Shown here: positions 25,721 to 36,729 of the stretch, in pieces
Layout of the letters: every line of letters begins with the position of its first letter
Position numbering within the stretch: position 1 is the stretch's first letter
Assembly: GCA_035559815.1 (NCBI GenBank)
Contig: DATMAT010000063.1
Span: 62,001-126,000, forward strand
DNA: 64,000 bases
Direction of reading: 5' to 3'
DNA from: Thermodesulfobacteriota bacterium
GTDB taxonomy: Bacteria; Desulfobacterota_D; UBA1144; Nemesobacterales; CSP1-2
Notes under the pieces: model-generated
Told to the model about the DNA's origin: nothing
What the model saw: the letters and a program-made list of their open reading frames with translations, nothing else
Databases searched by the model: none
Position numbers and translations under genes: made by a program

Positions 25721-27049
25721 TCAGCCTACCACTTCCCCAAACAGGTCATAAATATCAGCGCCTGTAATCCTTATGTTAATAAGGTCACCGGTTTTGAGTT
25801 GCCTCTCTCTCTTCACATAAGTCACCCCATCGACTTCCGGTGCCTGAGAGGGGATCCTGGCTATGTAGTTTCCGTTTTCTGTGCCTTCGATGAAACCCTC
25901 GTATGTTTTTCCGATTAAAGCTTGGTTTTTCTTCAAGGAAACTTCGGATTGAACTTCGAGCAGTCTTTCATATCGGTCTTCCTTCACATCCTCGGGGATT
26001 TGCCCTGGCATCTCCCCCGCTTTTGTCCCTTCTTCCTGTGAGTACTTAAACGCCCCGGCTCTGTCGAACTCCGTCTCCTCGACAAAATCGAGAAGCTCAG
26101 CAAACTCTTCATCCGTTTCACCGGGGAATCCTACGATGAATGTGGTACGGAGTGCCAGGTTATCAACCTCGGTGCGGAGTTTTTGGATGATCTCTCTGAT
26201 GCGTGTGCTGGTAGTTTTTCTGTCCATGAGCTTCAGGATTCGGTCGTTTATGTGCTGAAGGGGCATGTCGATGTAGGGAAGGATTTTTTCTTCCTCGGCT
26301 ATCAGCTTGACCAGAGAATCGGTGAATCCCCAGGGATAGCAGTAATGGATTCTAATCCATTTTATCCCATCAACTTTTACCAGTTCTCGGAGCATGGACT
26401 CTAGATTAGTCCCGATATCCCTTCCGTAGCTGGTCATGTCCTGTGCAATAAGATTTATTTCTTTTATACCGAGAACGGAAAGATTCTTCGCCTCTTCAAC
26501 TATAGACTCAATCGGTCTACTTCTCATAAGCCCCCTCATCCTGGGAATTATGCAAAAGGAGCAGGTTCTGGAGCAGCCTTCCGAGACCTTTACATAAGCG
26601 GTGTGGGAAAGGGTCGTCAGAACCCTTGGTGTGTCCGGGTCATATATGGTGCCGGGAGGTGCTTTATAGAATTTTTTTATTCTCTCTTTCTTAAGAACCT
26701 CGCCGATTTTAAGAAGGTTGCCTGTGCCCCAGAATGAATCCACTTCCGGAAGCTCCCGACTAAGCTCTTCGGCGTATCTCTCCACCAGACAGCCGGTGAC
26801 GATCAACTTTTTACATCTTCCTTGGCGTTTATGCTCCGAAAGCTCGATTATGGTGTTTATGGATTCTTTCTTTGCGTCGCCGATAAATCCGCAGGTGTTC
26901 ACTATGAGCACATCTGCTTCTTCTTCGGAGGAGATTTCGTAGCCTGCATTCTTTAATGAACCGAGCATAAGCTCGCTATCGACGAGATTTTTGGAACATC
27001 CTAGGCTTACTATGGATACCTTCCGTGGTGAGCTTGTCGAATCCATCAT
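25721..27049 (-). CDS. rimO: Ribosomal protein S12 methylthiotransferase RimO
   Basis: RimO is a radical SAM methylthiotransferase that modifies an Asp of ribosomal protein S12. The 442-residue protein has the N-terminal MTTase domain with VSLGCSKNLVDSE, VNTCGFIGDAK and VTGCLVERY (three Cys for the auxiliary cluster). The radical SAM motif is EGCSRTCSFCIIPRMRG; HYCYPWG, MPLQHINDRIL and FIVGFPGETDEEF follow, then a C-terminal TRAM domain. The GCSKN and YPWG patterns favour RimO over MiaB. The ATGA overlap (27046-27049) with the upstream ClpX-like gene shows translational coupling. Confidence 0.95.
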   Translation of the reverse strand: MMDSTSSPRKVSIVSLGCSKNLVDSELMLGSLKNAGYEISSEEEADVLIVNTCGFIGDAKKESINTIIELSEHKRQGRCKKLIVTGCLVERYAEELSRELPEVDSFWGTGNLLKIGEVLKKERIKKFYKAPPGTIYDPDTPRVLTTLSHTAYVKVSEGCSRTCSFCIIPRMRGLMRSRPIESIVEEAKNLSVLGIKEINLIAQDMTSYGRDIGTNLESMLRELVKVDGIKWIRIHYCYPWGFTDSLVKLIAEEEKILPYIDMPLQHINDRILKLMDRKTTSTRIREIIQKLRTEVDNLALRTTFIVGFPGETDEEFAELLDFVEETEFDRAGAFKYSQEEGTKAGEMPGQIPEDVKEDRYERLLEVQSEVSLKKNQALIGKTYEGFIEGTENGNYIARIPSQAPEVDGVTYVKRERQLKTGDLINIRITGADIYDLFGEVVG

Positions 27050-28161
27050 GCCCGCTTCTTTACTATGTGGGAAACCTTGCCGGAGGAAACCGTCAATATA
27101 ACCTCACCTTCATCGCCCTTTCCGAATATTTCAAAGGCTACTTCCTCCAGATGCTTGGATATAAGGACATCAAGCCCCCTGGCGCCGGTTTGTCTCTTGA
27201 CGGCTTCTCTTATGATAAAATCTGCGACCCTTGGGTCTACCTGGAGTTTGAAACCTTCTTCCTCGAATTCCTTCTTGTATTTTTGGATCTTGAGGAAGAG
27301 TATCTCCTTCAGGGTGTCGTTATCGAGCGGGGCGAAGGGCACGATTCTGTTGAATCGGGCGATCAGTTCGGGAAGGAAGCCGAAAAGGTGAAATCTGGTT
27401 ATGTCATCGGCCTCTTCTTCGCTCAGTTTGTAGGCGATTGATTCTTCTCCGTCATTCTCCTCCAGCTTTTGCAGGAAACCCATCCCGCTTTTCTCAAACA
27501 GGTTCCTTATGCCGGAGAATGCACCCACGGAGAAGAATGTGATGTCTCTCGTGGAGATTAAAGCCCGGGGACCCCTACTAGAGAAACCGAAGTCGAGTGG
27601 TATCTGGATATCAGTACCCTCCAAAATTTTAAGAAGCTCTCTCTGGACGCCGTAGCCGGAAACGTCTTTTGTAGTCCCCTGTCCGGCAAACCGGGCGCTG
27701 CTGTAAGCCCCGGCTATTTTATCGAATTCGTCTAGCACCACTACACCGCACTCGGCTATATCAATGCTCTCGTTTGCGGCGTAGACCAGTTGTACCAGAA
27801 TATTTACTACGTCATCACCCACGTAGCCAGATTCGGTAAATTTGGTCATATCCACTATAATGAAGGGAAGTTTGAAGATTTCTCCAAAAAGGAGTTCGAT
27901 AAGATAAGTTTTGCCGCATCCGGTCGGACCCATTAGAATCGAGTTCGGCCTGGGTGGTAGTTCCGCCCGGGGATTCTTTTTAATGTGGAGGAGTTTTAAC
28001 CTTTTTACGTGTCGGTAAGCGGCGAGCGACACCGCTCTTCTGGCATTGGGTTGTCCTCGGTAACCGAGCCTTTCCAGTTCTTCGAATATTATTTTGGGAG
28101 AGTGAAGAGGGACAGACTGAATAAAGTCTTTGACGTAATACACTCTATCTCCTCTTCTCAT
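27046..28161 (-). CDS. ClpX-like AAA+ unfoldase lacking the zinc-binding domain
   Basis: The 371-residue ATPase has Walker A GPTGCGKT (78-85), ESGYVGDDVVN, Walker B VVVLDEFDKIA, FGFLPELIARFNRIVPF and sensor-2 RQTGARGLDVLI, all ClpX/HslU signatures. It lacks the four-Cys zinc finger of ClpX at the N-terminus. KSGMGFLQK sits where ClpX has its IGF loop for ClpP docking. The ATG at 28161 has GGAGG 9 nt upstream; a longer open frame to 28233 is not needed. No clpP is adjacent. The ATGA overlap with rimO suggests a shared role in translation or proteostasis, which is inference. Confidence 0.85.
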   Translation of the reverse strand: MRRGDRVYYVKDFIQSVPLHSPKIIFEELERLGYRGQPNARRAVSLAAYRHVKRLKLLHIKKNPRAELPPRPNSILMGPTGCGKTYLIELLFGEIFKLPFIIVDMTKFTESGYVGDDVVNILVQLVYAANESIDIAECGVVVLDEFDKIAGAYSSARFAGQGTTKDVSGYGVQRELLKILEGTDIQIPLDFGFSSRGPRALISTRDITFFSVGAFSGIRNLFEKSGMGFLQKLEENDGEESIAYKLSEEEADDITRFHLFGFLPELIARFNRIVPFAPLDNDTLKEILFLKIQKYKKEFEEEGFKLQVDPRVADFIIREAVKRQTGARGLDVLISKHLEEVAFEIFGKGDEGEVILTVSSGKVSHIVKKRA

Positions 28162-28377
28162 CTGGTGTAACCTCCGTGGAATTATTATTGTATAAATTAT
28201 ACTGGTTATTTTCAAGTGTATTTGCCGAATCATTCAAAATGAAGATATGATAGGCTGTTAACATTTAATAAAAGAGGTTTTGTCACACCTTGTTTTAGCA
28301 GGTCTCACTCTTGATTGTTGTTTTAAACATAGTTAAACTCTACTTCTGACTCAAAGCATATTGGGGAAGGAGGCTTA

Positions 28378-31300
28378 ATGGAACTTCTTGGGTTCCCACC
28401 AAAGCAGGGTCTCTATGATCCACAATTCGAGCGAGATTCCTGTGGTATAGGATTCATTGTAAACATTAAAGGGAGGAAATCTCATGAGATTGTGCATCAG
28501 GCGCTCACCATACTGGTAAACCTCAACCATCGCGGTGGTTGTGGCTGCGAACCAAATACCGGCGACGGTGGCGGTATCCTCATGCAGACGCCCCATAAAT
28601 TCTTGAGTAAGGTGTGCGCGGAGAACGGTATCGACCTACCAGAATATGGACGTTATGGGATAGGTATGGTGTATTTACCTCCCGACCCGGCTCTGAGACG
28701 AAGCTGTGAGGAACTTTTCGAGAAAATTATCGAGGAAGAAGGTCAACAGGTTCTGGGGTGGCGAACCGTACCCACGAACAATGTCTCTGTCGGAAAGACG
28801 GCTAGGTCCTGCGAGCCGTTCATACGCCAGGTTTTTATAAAGCGAAGCCCCCGGATCGAAGATGATATGGCCTTCGAGCGAAAGCTCTATGTTATTCGCA
28901 AACGCACTACCAAAGCCATACGCTACTCCGGAATGAATGGAGGAGCGTATTTTTACATTCCCAGCCTCTCTTACAAGACCATAGTTTACAAGGGGATGCT
29001 CACCGCAGAGCAGGTTGAGGAGTATTATCCAGACCTCCTAGATCCGAACATGGAGACGGCGCTTGCCCTGGTTCATTCACGATTCAGCACGAACACCTTT
29101 CCCAGTTGGGAGCGCTCGCACCCCTATCGTTATCTGATACATAACGGAGAGATAAATACCCTACGGGGAAATATAAACTGGATGCACACGCGGCAGGCCA
29201 TGTTTGAATCCACCCTATTTGGCGAGGACCTGCCCAAGGTACTTCCGGTCATTTTTCCGGACGGAAGCGACTCGGCGATGTTTGATAACTGTCTGGAGTT
29301 TCTTGTCCTGGCTGGAAGGTCCTTGCCCCATGCGGTAATGATGATGATCCCGGAGCCTTGGTCTAACCACGAGAGCATGAGTGATGAGAAGAAGGCGTTT
29401 TATGAGTATCACAGTTGCTTAATGGAACCCTGGGATGGACCCGCCTCGATTGCGTTCACCGACGGCATCAGGGTCGGCGCGGTATTGGATAGAAATGGGC
29501 TTCGTCCTTCTCGTTACTATGTCACAAAGGACGACCTGGTAATAATGGCTTCAGAGGTCGGTGTACTAGACGTACCCCCAGAGCGCGTGCTATACAAGGG
29601 ACGACTTCAGCCGGGCCGAATGTTCATGATTGACACCGAAGAGGGACGAATAGTGGATGACGAGGAGTTAAAGCATAGAATAGCTACCGAGCATCCTTAC
29701 CGGCTCTGGTTAAACGAACATTTGGTGTCACTCGAAGACTTACCTGAAGCACCTCATATCCCGGAGCATGATCACGAAACGGTGCTTCAGCGGCAACAGG
29801 CTTTCGGATACACATTTGAAGACTTGAGAATCATGATGGCGCCGATGGCAAAGGACGGGGTTGACCCGGTTGGGTCTATGGGAAACGACGTGCCGCTAGC
29901 CGTTCTTTCGGACAGGCCCCAGCTTCTTTACAATTATTTCAAGCAGTTGTTCGCTCAGGTAACCAACCCTCCAATTGACTCCATTCGTGAGGAGATAATC
30001 ACAGCGACGGAAACCACCATCGGCCCGGAAAGAAATCTCCTGGTGCCAGAACCGGAGAGCTGCCGTCAAATCAAGCTCAAAACGCCCATACTGACCAACG
30101 AAGAACTGGAAAAGCTTCGCCACGTCAACATTCCTGGATTCAGGTCTGTCACACTGCCGATCCTATTCAAGGTTTCAGAAGGGGGAAGAGGATTGGAAAA
30201 GGCTATGGACGAGCTTTACAGCCAGGCGGACCGGGCTATCTCCGAAGGAGCCAATATACTCATACTTTCTGACAAGGGGGTTGACCGTGAGAGCGCCCCA
30301 ATCCCGGCTTTACTGGCCGTATCCGGCCTTCATCATCACTTGATTCGAGAGGGAACCCGCACTAAGGTGGGGTTGGTGCTGGAATCCGGCGAGCCTAGAG
30401 AGGTGCATCATTTTTCCCTTCTAATTGGGTATGGCGTCGGAGCAATCAATCCTTACCTGGCTTATGAAACGTTAGATGATATGATCAGTGAGGGGATGCT
30501 TAAGGATATAACCTACGAAAAAGCGGTGGAGAAGTACATAAAGGCTACGGTAAAGGGAGTGGTCAAGGTGATGTCCAAGATGGGCATCTCCACGATTCAA
30601 AGCTACCGGGGTGCCCAGATATTTGAGGCAGTAGGACTGGACCAGAAATTCATAGACAAATATTTCACCTGGACCGCATCGCGGGTGGGAGGCGTGGGAA
30701 TCGATGTCATCGCCGAGGAGGCGCGCATGAGGCATGAGCGTGCATTCCCGGATCGGCCGGTTGATTGTAAGACGCTGGATGTAGGCGGGAAATACCAATG
30801 GCGGCATGATGGCGAGTACCATATGTTCAATCCACAGACGGTGCATAAGCTTCAGCGTGCTTGCCGTACCAACGACTACGAGGCATTTAAAGAGTATTCC
30901 GGGCTGGTGAATAATCACAACAAAAAGCTCAGTACCTTGCGGGGGTTACTAGAGTTTAAGTTCGCAGATAAACCAATCCCCATCCAGGAAGTCGAGCCTG
31001 TCGAATCGATAGTCAAAAGATTCAAAACTGGGGCTATATCCTATGGGGCTATCAGTCTGGAAGCCCATGAAGCTCTAGCGATTGCAATGAACCGTATCGG
31101 TGGAAAGAGCAACACGGGAGAGGGAGGGGAAGATCCTTCTCGCTTTATACCGGATGTTAATGGTGATTCTCGCAATAGTGCGATAAAACAGGTCGCATCC
31201 GGGAGATTTGGTGTCACCAGTCAATACCTGGTCAATGCAAAAGAAATTCAGATAAAAATGGCGCAGGGCGCAAAGCCGGGTGAAGGAGGACAACTCCCCG

Positions 31301-32976
31301 GAGCGAAGGTTTATCCTTGGATCGCTAAGGTACGATTCTCCGTCCCGGGTGTGGGATTGATTTCACCTCCTCCCCATCACGATATCTATTCAATCGAGGA
31401 TTTGGCAGAATTAATCCATGACCTAAAGAATGCTAATCCAGGGGCTCGAATCAGTGTAAAGCTGGTGTCCGAGGTAGGTGTGGGCACTATCGCTGCGGGA
31501 GTGGCGAAGGGTCATGCGGATGTTGTGTTAATTAGCGGATATGAGGGTGGAACTGGTGCATCACCTCAGACTAGTATCCATCACGCCGGACTTCCCTTGG
31601 AGCTAGGACTGGCAGAAACTCATCAGACACTTTTACTGAATGACCTGAGAAGCCGGATTGTGGTAGAGGCCGATGGTCAGCTTAAGACCGGTCGAGATGT
31701 TGTGGTTGCAGCACTACTTGGAGCAGAGGAATTTGGATTTGCAACAGCACCTCTTATTGCATTGGGCTGCATCATGATGCGTGTCTGTCATCTAGATACT
31801 TGCCCCGTCGGTGTGGCCACTCAGAATCCGGAACTCCGAAAGAAATTCCAGGGAGACCCAGCACATGTGGTGAATTTCATGCATTTCATCGCCCAGGAGA
31901 TGAGAGAACTGATGGCCAAGCTTGGATTCCGTACGGTCAACGAGATGATAGGACGAACAGACAAGTTGGAGGTTAAAAAGGCCGTAGACCACTGGAAGGC
32001 TAAGGGCCTGGATTTTTCAGCTATTCTTTATCAACCCGATGTGCCGCCGGAGGTGGGAAGATACTGCCAGATTCCCCAAGACCACGGGCTCGAAAAAGCG
32101 CTGGACAATCTGGTGCTTCTAGACCTCTGTAAACCTGCCCTGGAGAGACGCGAGCCGGTAGAAGCAATACTTCCTATTCACAATACTAACCGGGTGGTAG
32201 GAACCATATTGGGAAGCGAACTTACCAAGCGTTATGGTGCGGAGGGACTTCCGGAGGATACGATTCGGCTCCACTTCCGCGGGTCGGCAGGACAGAGCTT
32301 TGGGGCTTTTATACCACGAGGTATCACACTAACCCTCGAGGGTGATTCCAACGACTACATCGGAAAGGGGCTTTGCGGGGGTAAGATCATCGTCTATCCC
32401 CCCAAAGGCTCGACATTCGTTCCCGAGGAAAACATAATCATCGGCAATGTGGCGTTTTACGGCGCTACGTCTGGCGAAGCCTATATTAGAGGCATGGCCG
32501 GGGAAAGATTCTGTGTGCGTAATAGCGGTGTGAAAGCAGTAGTGGAAGCGGTAGGGGACCACGGGTGTGAATACATGACTGGAGGACTGGTCGTAGTGTT
32601 GGGTCCGACCGGGAGGAATTTTGCAGCGGGTATGTCCGGTGGTGTTGCTTACGTGCTCGACGAAACCGACGACTTCGACCGGCGATGTAACAAAGAGATG
32701 GTTTATCTTGAGCGGCTGGAAGATGTAAAGGAGATCGAGGAGATAAGGGAGCTTATACGTAAGCACGCTGATTATACTAGGAGTAGCCGGGCTCGAAACT
32801 TATTAGCGATTTGGGATGAGGTGGTACCAAAGTTTGTAAAGGTAATGCCTAGAGATTATAAACGTATGCTTCAGGCAATGAAGCGGGTTCAGGAAGCGGG
32901 CTTGAGCGGCGAGGAAGCAGTCATGGCCGCCTTCGAGGAGAATAAGCGCGACCTGGCCCGAGTCAGCGGAAACTAG
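28378..32976 (+). CDS. gltB: Glutamate synthase, large (alpha) subunit
   Basis: This 1532-residue subunit releases ammonia from glutamine and makes glutamate from 2-oxoglutarate. The N-terminal 21 residues are a propeptide; Cys22 in [11 protein letters not shown] is the amidotransferase nucleophile. The order is glutaminase domain, central domain, FMN-binding domain ([36 protein letters not shown]), 3Fe-4S site [15 protein letters not shown], and a C-terminal beta-helix with repeated G-X-G blocks. The length is typical. AAGGAGG precedes the ATG by 4 nt. gltD follows after about 170 bp. Confidence 0.97.
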   Translation: MELLGFPPKQGLYDPQFERDSCGIGFIVNIKGRKSHEIVHQALTILVNLNHRGGCGCEPNTGDGGGILMQTPHKFLSKVCAENGIDLPEYGRYGIGMVYLPPDPALRRSCEELFEKIIEEEGQQVLGWRTVPTNNVSVGKTARSCEPFIRQVFIKRSPRIEDDMAFERKLYVIRKRTTKAIRYSGMNGGAYFYIPSLSYKTIVYKGMLTAEQVEEYYPDLLDPNMETALALVHSRFSTNTFPSWERSHPYRYLIHNGEINTLRGNINWMHTRQAMFESTLFGEDLPKVLPVIFPDGSDSAMFDNCLEFLVLAGRSLPHAVMMMIPEPWSNHESMSDEKKAFYEYHSCLMEPWDGPASIAFTDGIRVGAVLDRNGLRPSRYYVTKDDLVIMASEVGVLDVPPERVLYKGRLQPGRMFMIDTEEGRIVDDEELKHRIATEHPYRLWLNEHLVSLEDLPEAPHIPEHDHETVLQRQQAFGYTFEDLRIMMAPMAKDGVDPVGSMGNDVPLAVLSDRPQLLYNYFKQLFAQVTNPPIDSIREEIITATETTIGPERNLLVPEPESCRQIKLKTPILTNEELEKLRHVNIPGFRSVTLPILFKVSEGGRGLEKAMDELYSQADRAISEGANILILSDKGVDRESAPIPALLAVSGLHHHLIREGTRTKVGLVLESGEPREVHHFSLLIGYGVGAINPYLAYETLDDMISEGMLKDITYEKAVEKYIKATVKGVVKVMSKMGISTIQSYRGAQIFEAVGLDQKFIDKYFTWTASRVGGVGIDVIAEEARMRHERAFPDRPVDCKTLDVGGKYQWRHDGEYHMFNPQTVHKLQRACRTNDYEAFKEYSGLVNNHNKKLSTLRGLLEFKFADKPIPIQEVEPVESIVKRFKTGAISYGAISLEAHEALAIAMNRIGGKSNTGEGGEDPSRFIPDVNGDSRNSAIKQVASGRFGVTSQYLVNAKEIQIKMAQGAKPGEGGQLPGAKVYPWIAKVRFSVPGVGLISPPPHHDIYSIEDLAELIHDLKNANPGARISVKLVSEVGVGTIAAGVAKGHADVVLISGYEGGTGASPQTSIHHAGLPLELGLAETHQTLLLNDLRSRIVVEADGQLKTGRDVVVAALLGAEEFGFATAPLIALGCIMMRVCHLDTCPVGVATQNPELRKKFQGDPAHVVNFMHFIAQEMRELMAKLGFRTVNEMIGRTDKLEVKKAVDHWKAKGLDFSAILYQPDVPPEVGRYCQIPQDHGLEKALDNLVLLDLCKPALERREPVEAILPIHNTNRVVGTILGSELTKRYGAEGLPEDTIRLHFRGSAGQSFGAFIPRGITLTLEGDSNDYIGKGLCGGKIIVYPPKGSTFVPEENIIIGNVAFYGATSGEAYIRGMAGERFCVRNSGVKAVVEAVGDHGCEYMTGGLVVVLGPTGRNFAAGMSGGVAYVLDETDDFDRRCNKEMVYLERLEDVKEIEEIRELIRKHADYTRSSRARNLLAIWDEVVPKFVKVMPRDYKRMLQAMKRVQEAGLSGEEAVMAAFEENKRDLARVSGN

Positions 32977-33145
32977 GTTGCCATAAGCGATTTGCACTTT
33001 CGGTCTCGATTCAGGATAAGCAAATCGCACCCTCTATTCAGCTAACTGGTTCACAGGTCAGTGGTTGACAGGGACACGGAGTTATAGAACAATATCTCGG
33101 TGTTCCCGATAGGGTATTGGCTACAATAACTCGAGAGAAAATGAA

Positions 33146-34630
33146 ATGGGTAAGCCTACCGGATTCTTAGAATATACACGCGAACTCCCTGAGGAGCGTT
33201 CCCCAGCCGAGCGGGTTCGTGATTGGGGCGAGTTTCATCAACACTTCCCTGATGAAAAACTCAAGGTGCAGGGGGCACGGTGTATGGATTGTGGGGTGCC
33301 ATTTTGCCATACCGGGATCATATTAGAGGGCATGACCTCGGGCTGTCCCGTAAATAACCTCATTCCTGAATGGAATGACCTGGTATACCGCGGGCTTTGG
33401 AGAGAAGCGCTAGAACGGTTACATAAGACCAACAATTTCCCCGAGTTTACCGGCCGGATCTGTCCCGCCCCCTGCGAGGCAGCTTGTGTTCTCGGAATCA
33501 ACGAGCCTCCGGTTACGATCAAAGCTATAGAATGTGCTATAATCGATAAGGGATTTGAAGAAGGATGGGTGGTTCCGGAGCCGCCTCCTGTGCGTACGGG
33601 TAAAAAAGTAGCCGTGGTTGGTTCTGGTCCAGCCGGGCTGGCATGCGCCGCCCAGCTCAACAAGGCAGGGCATTGGGTGACCGTATTCGAGCGTGACGAC
33701 CGAATCGGGGGTCTACTCATGTATGGCATACCCAATCCCCACCTGGACAAGAAAGTGGTTCAGCGCCGGATAAACCTGATGGTAGAAGAAGGGGTCGAGT
33801 TTGTTACTGGTATAGAAGTAGGTAAGAACTATCCTTCTGACATGCTGCTCAAGGAATTTGATGCCGTCGTCCTTTGTTGTGGAGCCACTAAACCGCGGGA
33901 CCTGCCTATCGAGGGTAGAAATCTCCAGGGTATTCATTTTGCGATGGAGTTCCTCCGGGCCAACACGAAGAGTTTACTCGACAGCAATCTTATGGACGGA
34001 AAATATATATCGGCAAAGGACAAGGACGTAATCATCCTGGGCGGAGGCGATACGGGTACGGACTGCGTCGCAACGGCGATGCGGCACGGGTGCAGGAGCC
34101 TCTTGCAATTTGAAATACTTCCTAAGCCCCCTCTTAGTCGTGCCCCGGATAACCCCTGGCCTCAGTGGCCCAGGGTGTATAAGCTAGACTACGGGCAAGA
34201 AGAGGCCGCCGCCATATTCGGACAGGATCCCAGAAAGTACCGGGTTTTGACCAAAAGGTTCGTAGGGGATGAAAGAGGCCAGGTCAAAGAATTACACACC
34301 ATACGGGTAGATTGGCAAAAGGGCGACAATGGCCGTCCAGTGCTTAAAGAAATCCCCGGGACTGAAAAGGTTTGGCCGGCACAGCTTGTGCTATTAGCCC
34401 TGGGCTTCCTTGGGCCCGAGGACACAATTCTTGAGCAACTGGGTATTGACAGGGATGAGCGCTCGAACGCCAAGGCCGAGCATGGCAAGTTTGCTACGAA
34501 CGTGGAAGGTGTTTTCGTAGCTGGAGACATGCGCCGTGGCCAGAGCCTTGTAGTGTGGGCCATAAACGAGGGGCGAGGAGCTGCTCGTGAATGCGACCGA
34601 TATCTAATGGGTTCAACCAACCTGCCTTAA
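33146..34630 (+). CDS. gltD: Glutamate synthase, small (beta) subunit
   Basis: The 494-residue subunit feeds electrons from NADPH to GltB. The N-terminal part has [28 protein letters not shown] and [10 protein letters not shown], the Cys sets for two 4Fe-4S clusters. FAD binding is [13 protein letters not shown]; the NADPH motif is [35 protein letters not shown] closes the FAD domain. Length and order match GltD rather than stand-alone homologues. gltBD together form the ammonium-assimilation enzyme. The first sulfatase-fold gene begins 27 bp after the stop. Confidence 0.97.
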   Translation: MGKPTGFLEYTRELPEERSPAERVRDWGEFHQHFPDEKLKVQGARCMDCGVPFCHTGIILEGMTSGCPVNNLIPEWNDLVYRGLWREALERLHKTNNFPEFTGRICPAPCEAACVLGINEPPVTIKAIECAIIDKGFEEGWVVPEPPPVRTGKKVAVVGSGPAGLACAAQLNKAGHWVTVFERDDRIGGLLMYGIPNPHLDKKVVQRRINLMVEEGVEFVTGIEVGKNYPSDMLLKEFDAVVLCCGATKPRDLPIEGRNLQGIHFAMEFLRANTKSLLDSNLMDGKYISAKDKDVIILGGGDTGTDCVATAMRHGCRSLLQFEILPKPPLSRAPDNPWPQWPRVYKLDYGQEEAAAIFGQDPRKYRVLTKRFVGDERGQVKELHTIRVDWQKGDNGRPVLKEIPGTEKVWPAQLVLLALGFLGPEDTILEQLGIDRDERSNAKAEHGKFATNVEGVFVAGDMRRGQSLVVWAINEGRGAARECDRYLMGSTNLP

Positions 34631-34657
34631 AATAGACCGAAAACCACTCATTTTTGC

Positions 34658-36583
34658 ATGAGGGGGGTTGAATTGTCCTACATCTTTAGTAATACCGCAA
34701 TACTCCTGTTAGTTGCTCAAGGGGTGTTGATATCCACTTTTGCCTTTTCCTTTCCAGCAAATAATAAGGGATCAAACCAATGTGCATTCAAGTTTAAAAT
34801 AGCCGTATTTGTGGCCATAAGCCTTGGACTTTTATTCGGGATTTTGAAGGCTATGGCCTTTGTTATCTCCAATAATTACCTGCAGTACGGGATGTATTAT
34901 ATATCGCTTCGTTCTTTGGTATCGAGCGTTGATAAGTGTGTGTTGATCCCTTTGGGAACGACAGTGCTCTTTTTCATAGGGCTTTATGCTATGAAAGCCC
35001 TTCTCCGGTTTACTGGTTTAAGTAAGAGAACCGGCGATGTAATCGTATATGGAATAGCACCCTCGGCATCGGTATTTATCATTGGAGGTTATTTGATAAA
35101 CAGGAAGTATCTTCCAGGGTTTTTTGATTTAAAGAGCATTGTTGCAAACCTCATATGGGCCACGGTTTGTGTGGTTCTGGTCTGGGTGCTTGGGCTGTTA
35201 ATTGTAAAAGTATCCCATAAGAAGATTAATTTCCCTGGGAAAATGTATGGCGCTAGAACCTTGATCTGTCTGGTGAGTTTGGTTGCGATGCTTAACCTGG
35301 CTTACTTTGTCTATTCACGGTCTGCTAAGTCAGACCGTCCTAATCTTATTCTCATCTCCATCGATACTTTGAGGGCGGATCATCTAAGCTGCTATGGCTA
35401 CGAACGTAACACCAGCCCCAACATCGATCGCTTTGCTCGGGATGGAGTTTTATTCACGAATACTATTGCCCAGTCCTCATGGACGCTGCCCTCGCATATG
35501 TCCATGTTGACAGGACACTACCCGACCGGTCATGGTGTTTTATCCAAACACAACAAGCTAAGTGATGGGCATTTGACTATTGCCGAAATACTACAAAACG
35601 CCGGATATGAGACTGCCGCTATTACCGATAGAGTCTACTTGAGTCAGGGGTATGGCTATCAGGGTTTTGACTTTTATCACGACAAGGGTTGTTTAAAGTG
35701 CCGGGGCGCAATTAAAAAAACTTACAAAAGGGCAGTTAAATGGTTGAGAAAGGGCCATTCCAGGCCTTTTTTCCTTTTCCTGCACACCTATCAAGTCCAC
35801 GCTCCGTATGACCCTTTACCCGGTTACGATATCTATAGCGATAAGAGCTATCGGGGCATTACGTATGGATACGTTAAGTATGCTCATTACAACAAAATTC
35901 ATGACCAAATGACTTTAGAGGATTTTCTGTATTTAATCGACAAGTATGACGGTGAGATCTACTATACAGACTTTTTCCTCGGAAAGCTGTTCCAGAAACT
36001 GAAAGATTTGGGGTTATACGACGATAGTATAATCGTCCTTACATCTGACCATGGAGAAAATTTTTTGGACCATAAGGCCTACAATGTGGGTCATGGCGAA
36101 CTATACGACGAAATAGTCAAAGTGCCGTTGATTATCAAAGCCCCTTCGTTTCCTAAAAATCAAGTTATCGAGGCCCAGGTCGAGAGCATAGATATCATGC
36201 CCACCGTGCTCGAACTCCTGGATATATCTATTCCAGTCAGGGTTGATGGGGAGAGTTTAGTTGAATTGGTCAGAATAGGATCATACGACGGCGTGTTCGC
36301 CTTCAGCCAAACAGACCATGAATATAAAATGATCAGGAGTAAAGATTGGAAGCTATTACAGCGATCCCAGAGCGAATTCGAACTATTTGATCTCATAAAA
36401 GATCCCAAGGAACAACTAAATATCTTTGCCCAAGAGACCGAAGTGGTCAAGTCGTTATTTGAAGCACTTAATATTTGGTCCGACACCCAGAAACAGCTAT
36501 CCAAGTCAAATTCCACGGATAACAAAATCGAGCTGGATAAGGAACTAACCGACCAGCTAAAGGCTCTCGGCTATATCAACTAA
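34658..36583 (+). CDS. Membrane-anchored sulfatase-fold enzyme, Thr-nucleophile type (copy 1)
   Basis: The first 220 of 641 residues contain about six hydrophobic segments; the rest is a periplasmic-type alkaline-phosphatase/sulfatase domain. It starts LILISIDTLRADHLSCYGY (metal-binding Asp), followed by SSWTLPSHMSMLTG, LTSDHGENFLDH and a YKMIRSKDWKLL tail. In sulfatases the nucleophile site reads CXPSR with Cys turned into formylglycine; here Thr takes that place and His replaces Arg. Thr is the nucleophile in LtaS- and EptA-type phosphotransferases, which share the membrane-plus-domain layout. A phosphotransferase or phosphodiesterase is therefore more likely than a sulfatase. The substrate is unknown. 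Confidence 0.82.
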   Translation: MRGVELSYIFSNTAILLLVAQGVLISTFAFSFPANNKGSNQCAFKFKIAVFVAISLGLLFGILKAMAFVISNNYLQYGMYYISLRSLVSSVDKCVLIPLGTTVLFFIGLYAMKALLRFTGLSKRTGDVIVYGIAPSASVFIIGGYLINRKYLPGFFDLKSIVANLIWATVCVVLVWVLGLLIVKVSHKKINFPGKMYGARTLICLVSLVAMLNLAYFVYSRSAKSDRPNLILISIDTLRADHLSCYGYERNTSPNIDRFARDGVLFTNTIAQSSWTLPSHMSMLTGHYPTGHGVLSKHNKLSDGHLTIAEILQNAGYETAAITDRVYLSQGYGYQGFDFYHDKGCLKCRGAIKKTYKRAVKWLRKGHSRPFFLFLHTYQVHAPYDPLPGYDIYSDKSYRGITYGYVKYAHYNKIHDQMTLEDFLYLIDKYDGEIYYTDFFLGKLFQKLKDLGLYDDSIIVLTSDHGENFLDHKAYNVGHGELYDEIVKVPLIIKAPSFPKNQVIEAQVESIDIMPTVLELLDISIPVRVDGESLVELVRIGSYDGVFAFSQTDHEYKMIRSKDWKLLQRSQSEFELFDLIKDPKEQLNIFAQETEVVKSLFEALNIWSDTQKQLSKSNSTDNKIELDKELTDQLKALGYIN

Positions 36584-36729
36584 TTTGGATTAACATTATT
36601 TTCCGGTTTTACGGTTCGAGGCAGCCTTTACCCGGGCTGATTTGTGGTCTTGGAACCGCTACTACGGGTTTTTAATGTGCCCTGATTAGAGTTGTTAAAA
36701 ATTAAATCGGTTAAAGCCGGCAACAAGAG

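Noticed and set aside
30472-30918. Long minus-strand frame inside gltB
   Set aside because: Shadow frame; the plus strand is conserved glutamate synthase throughout.
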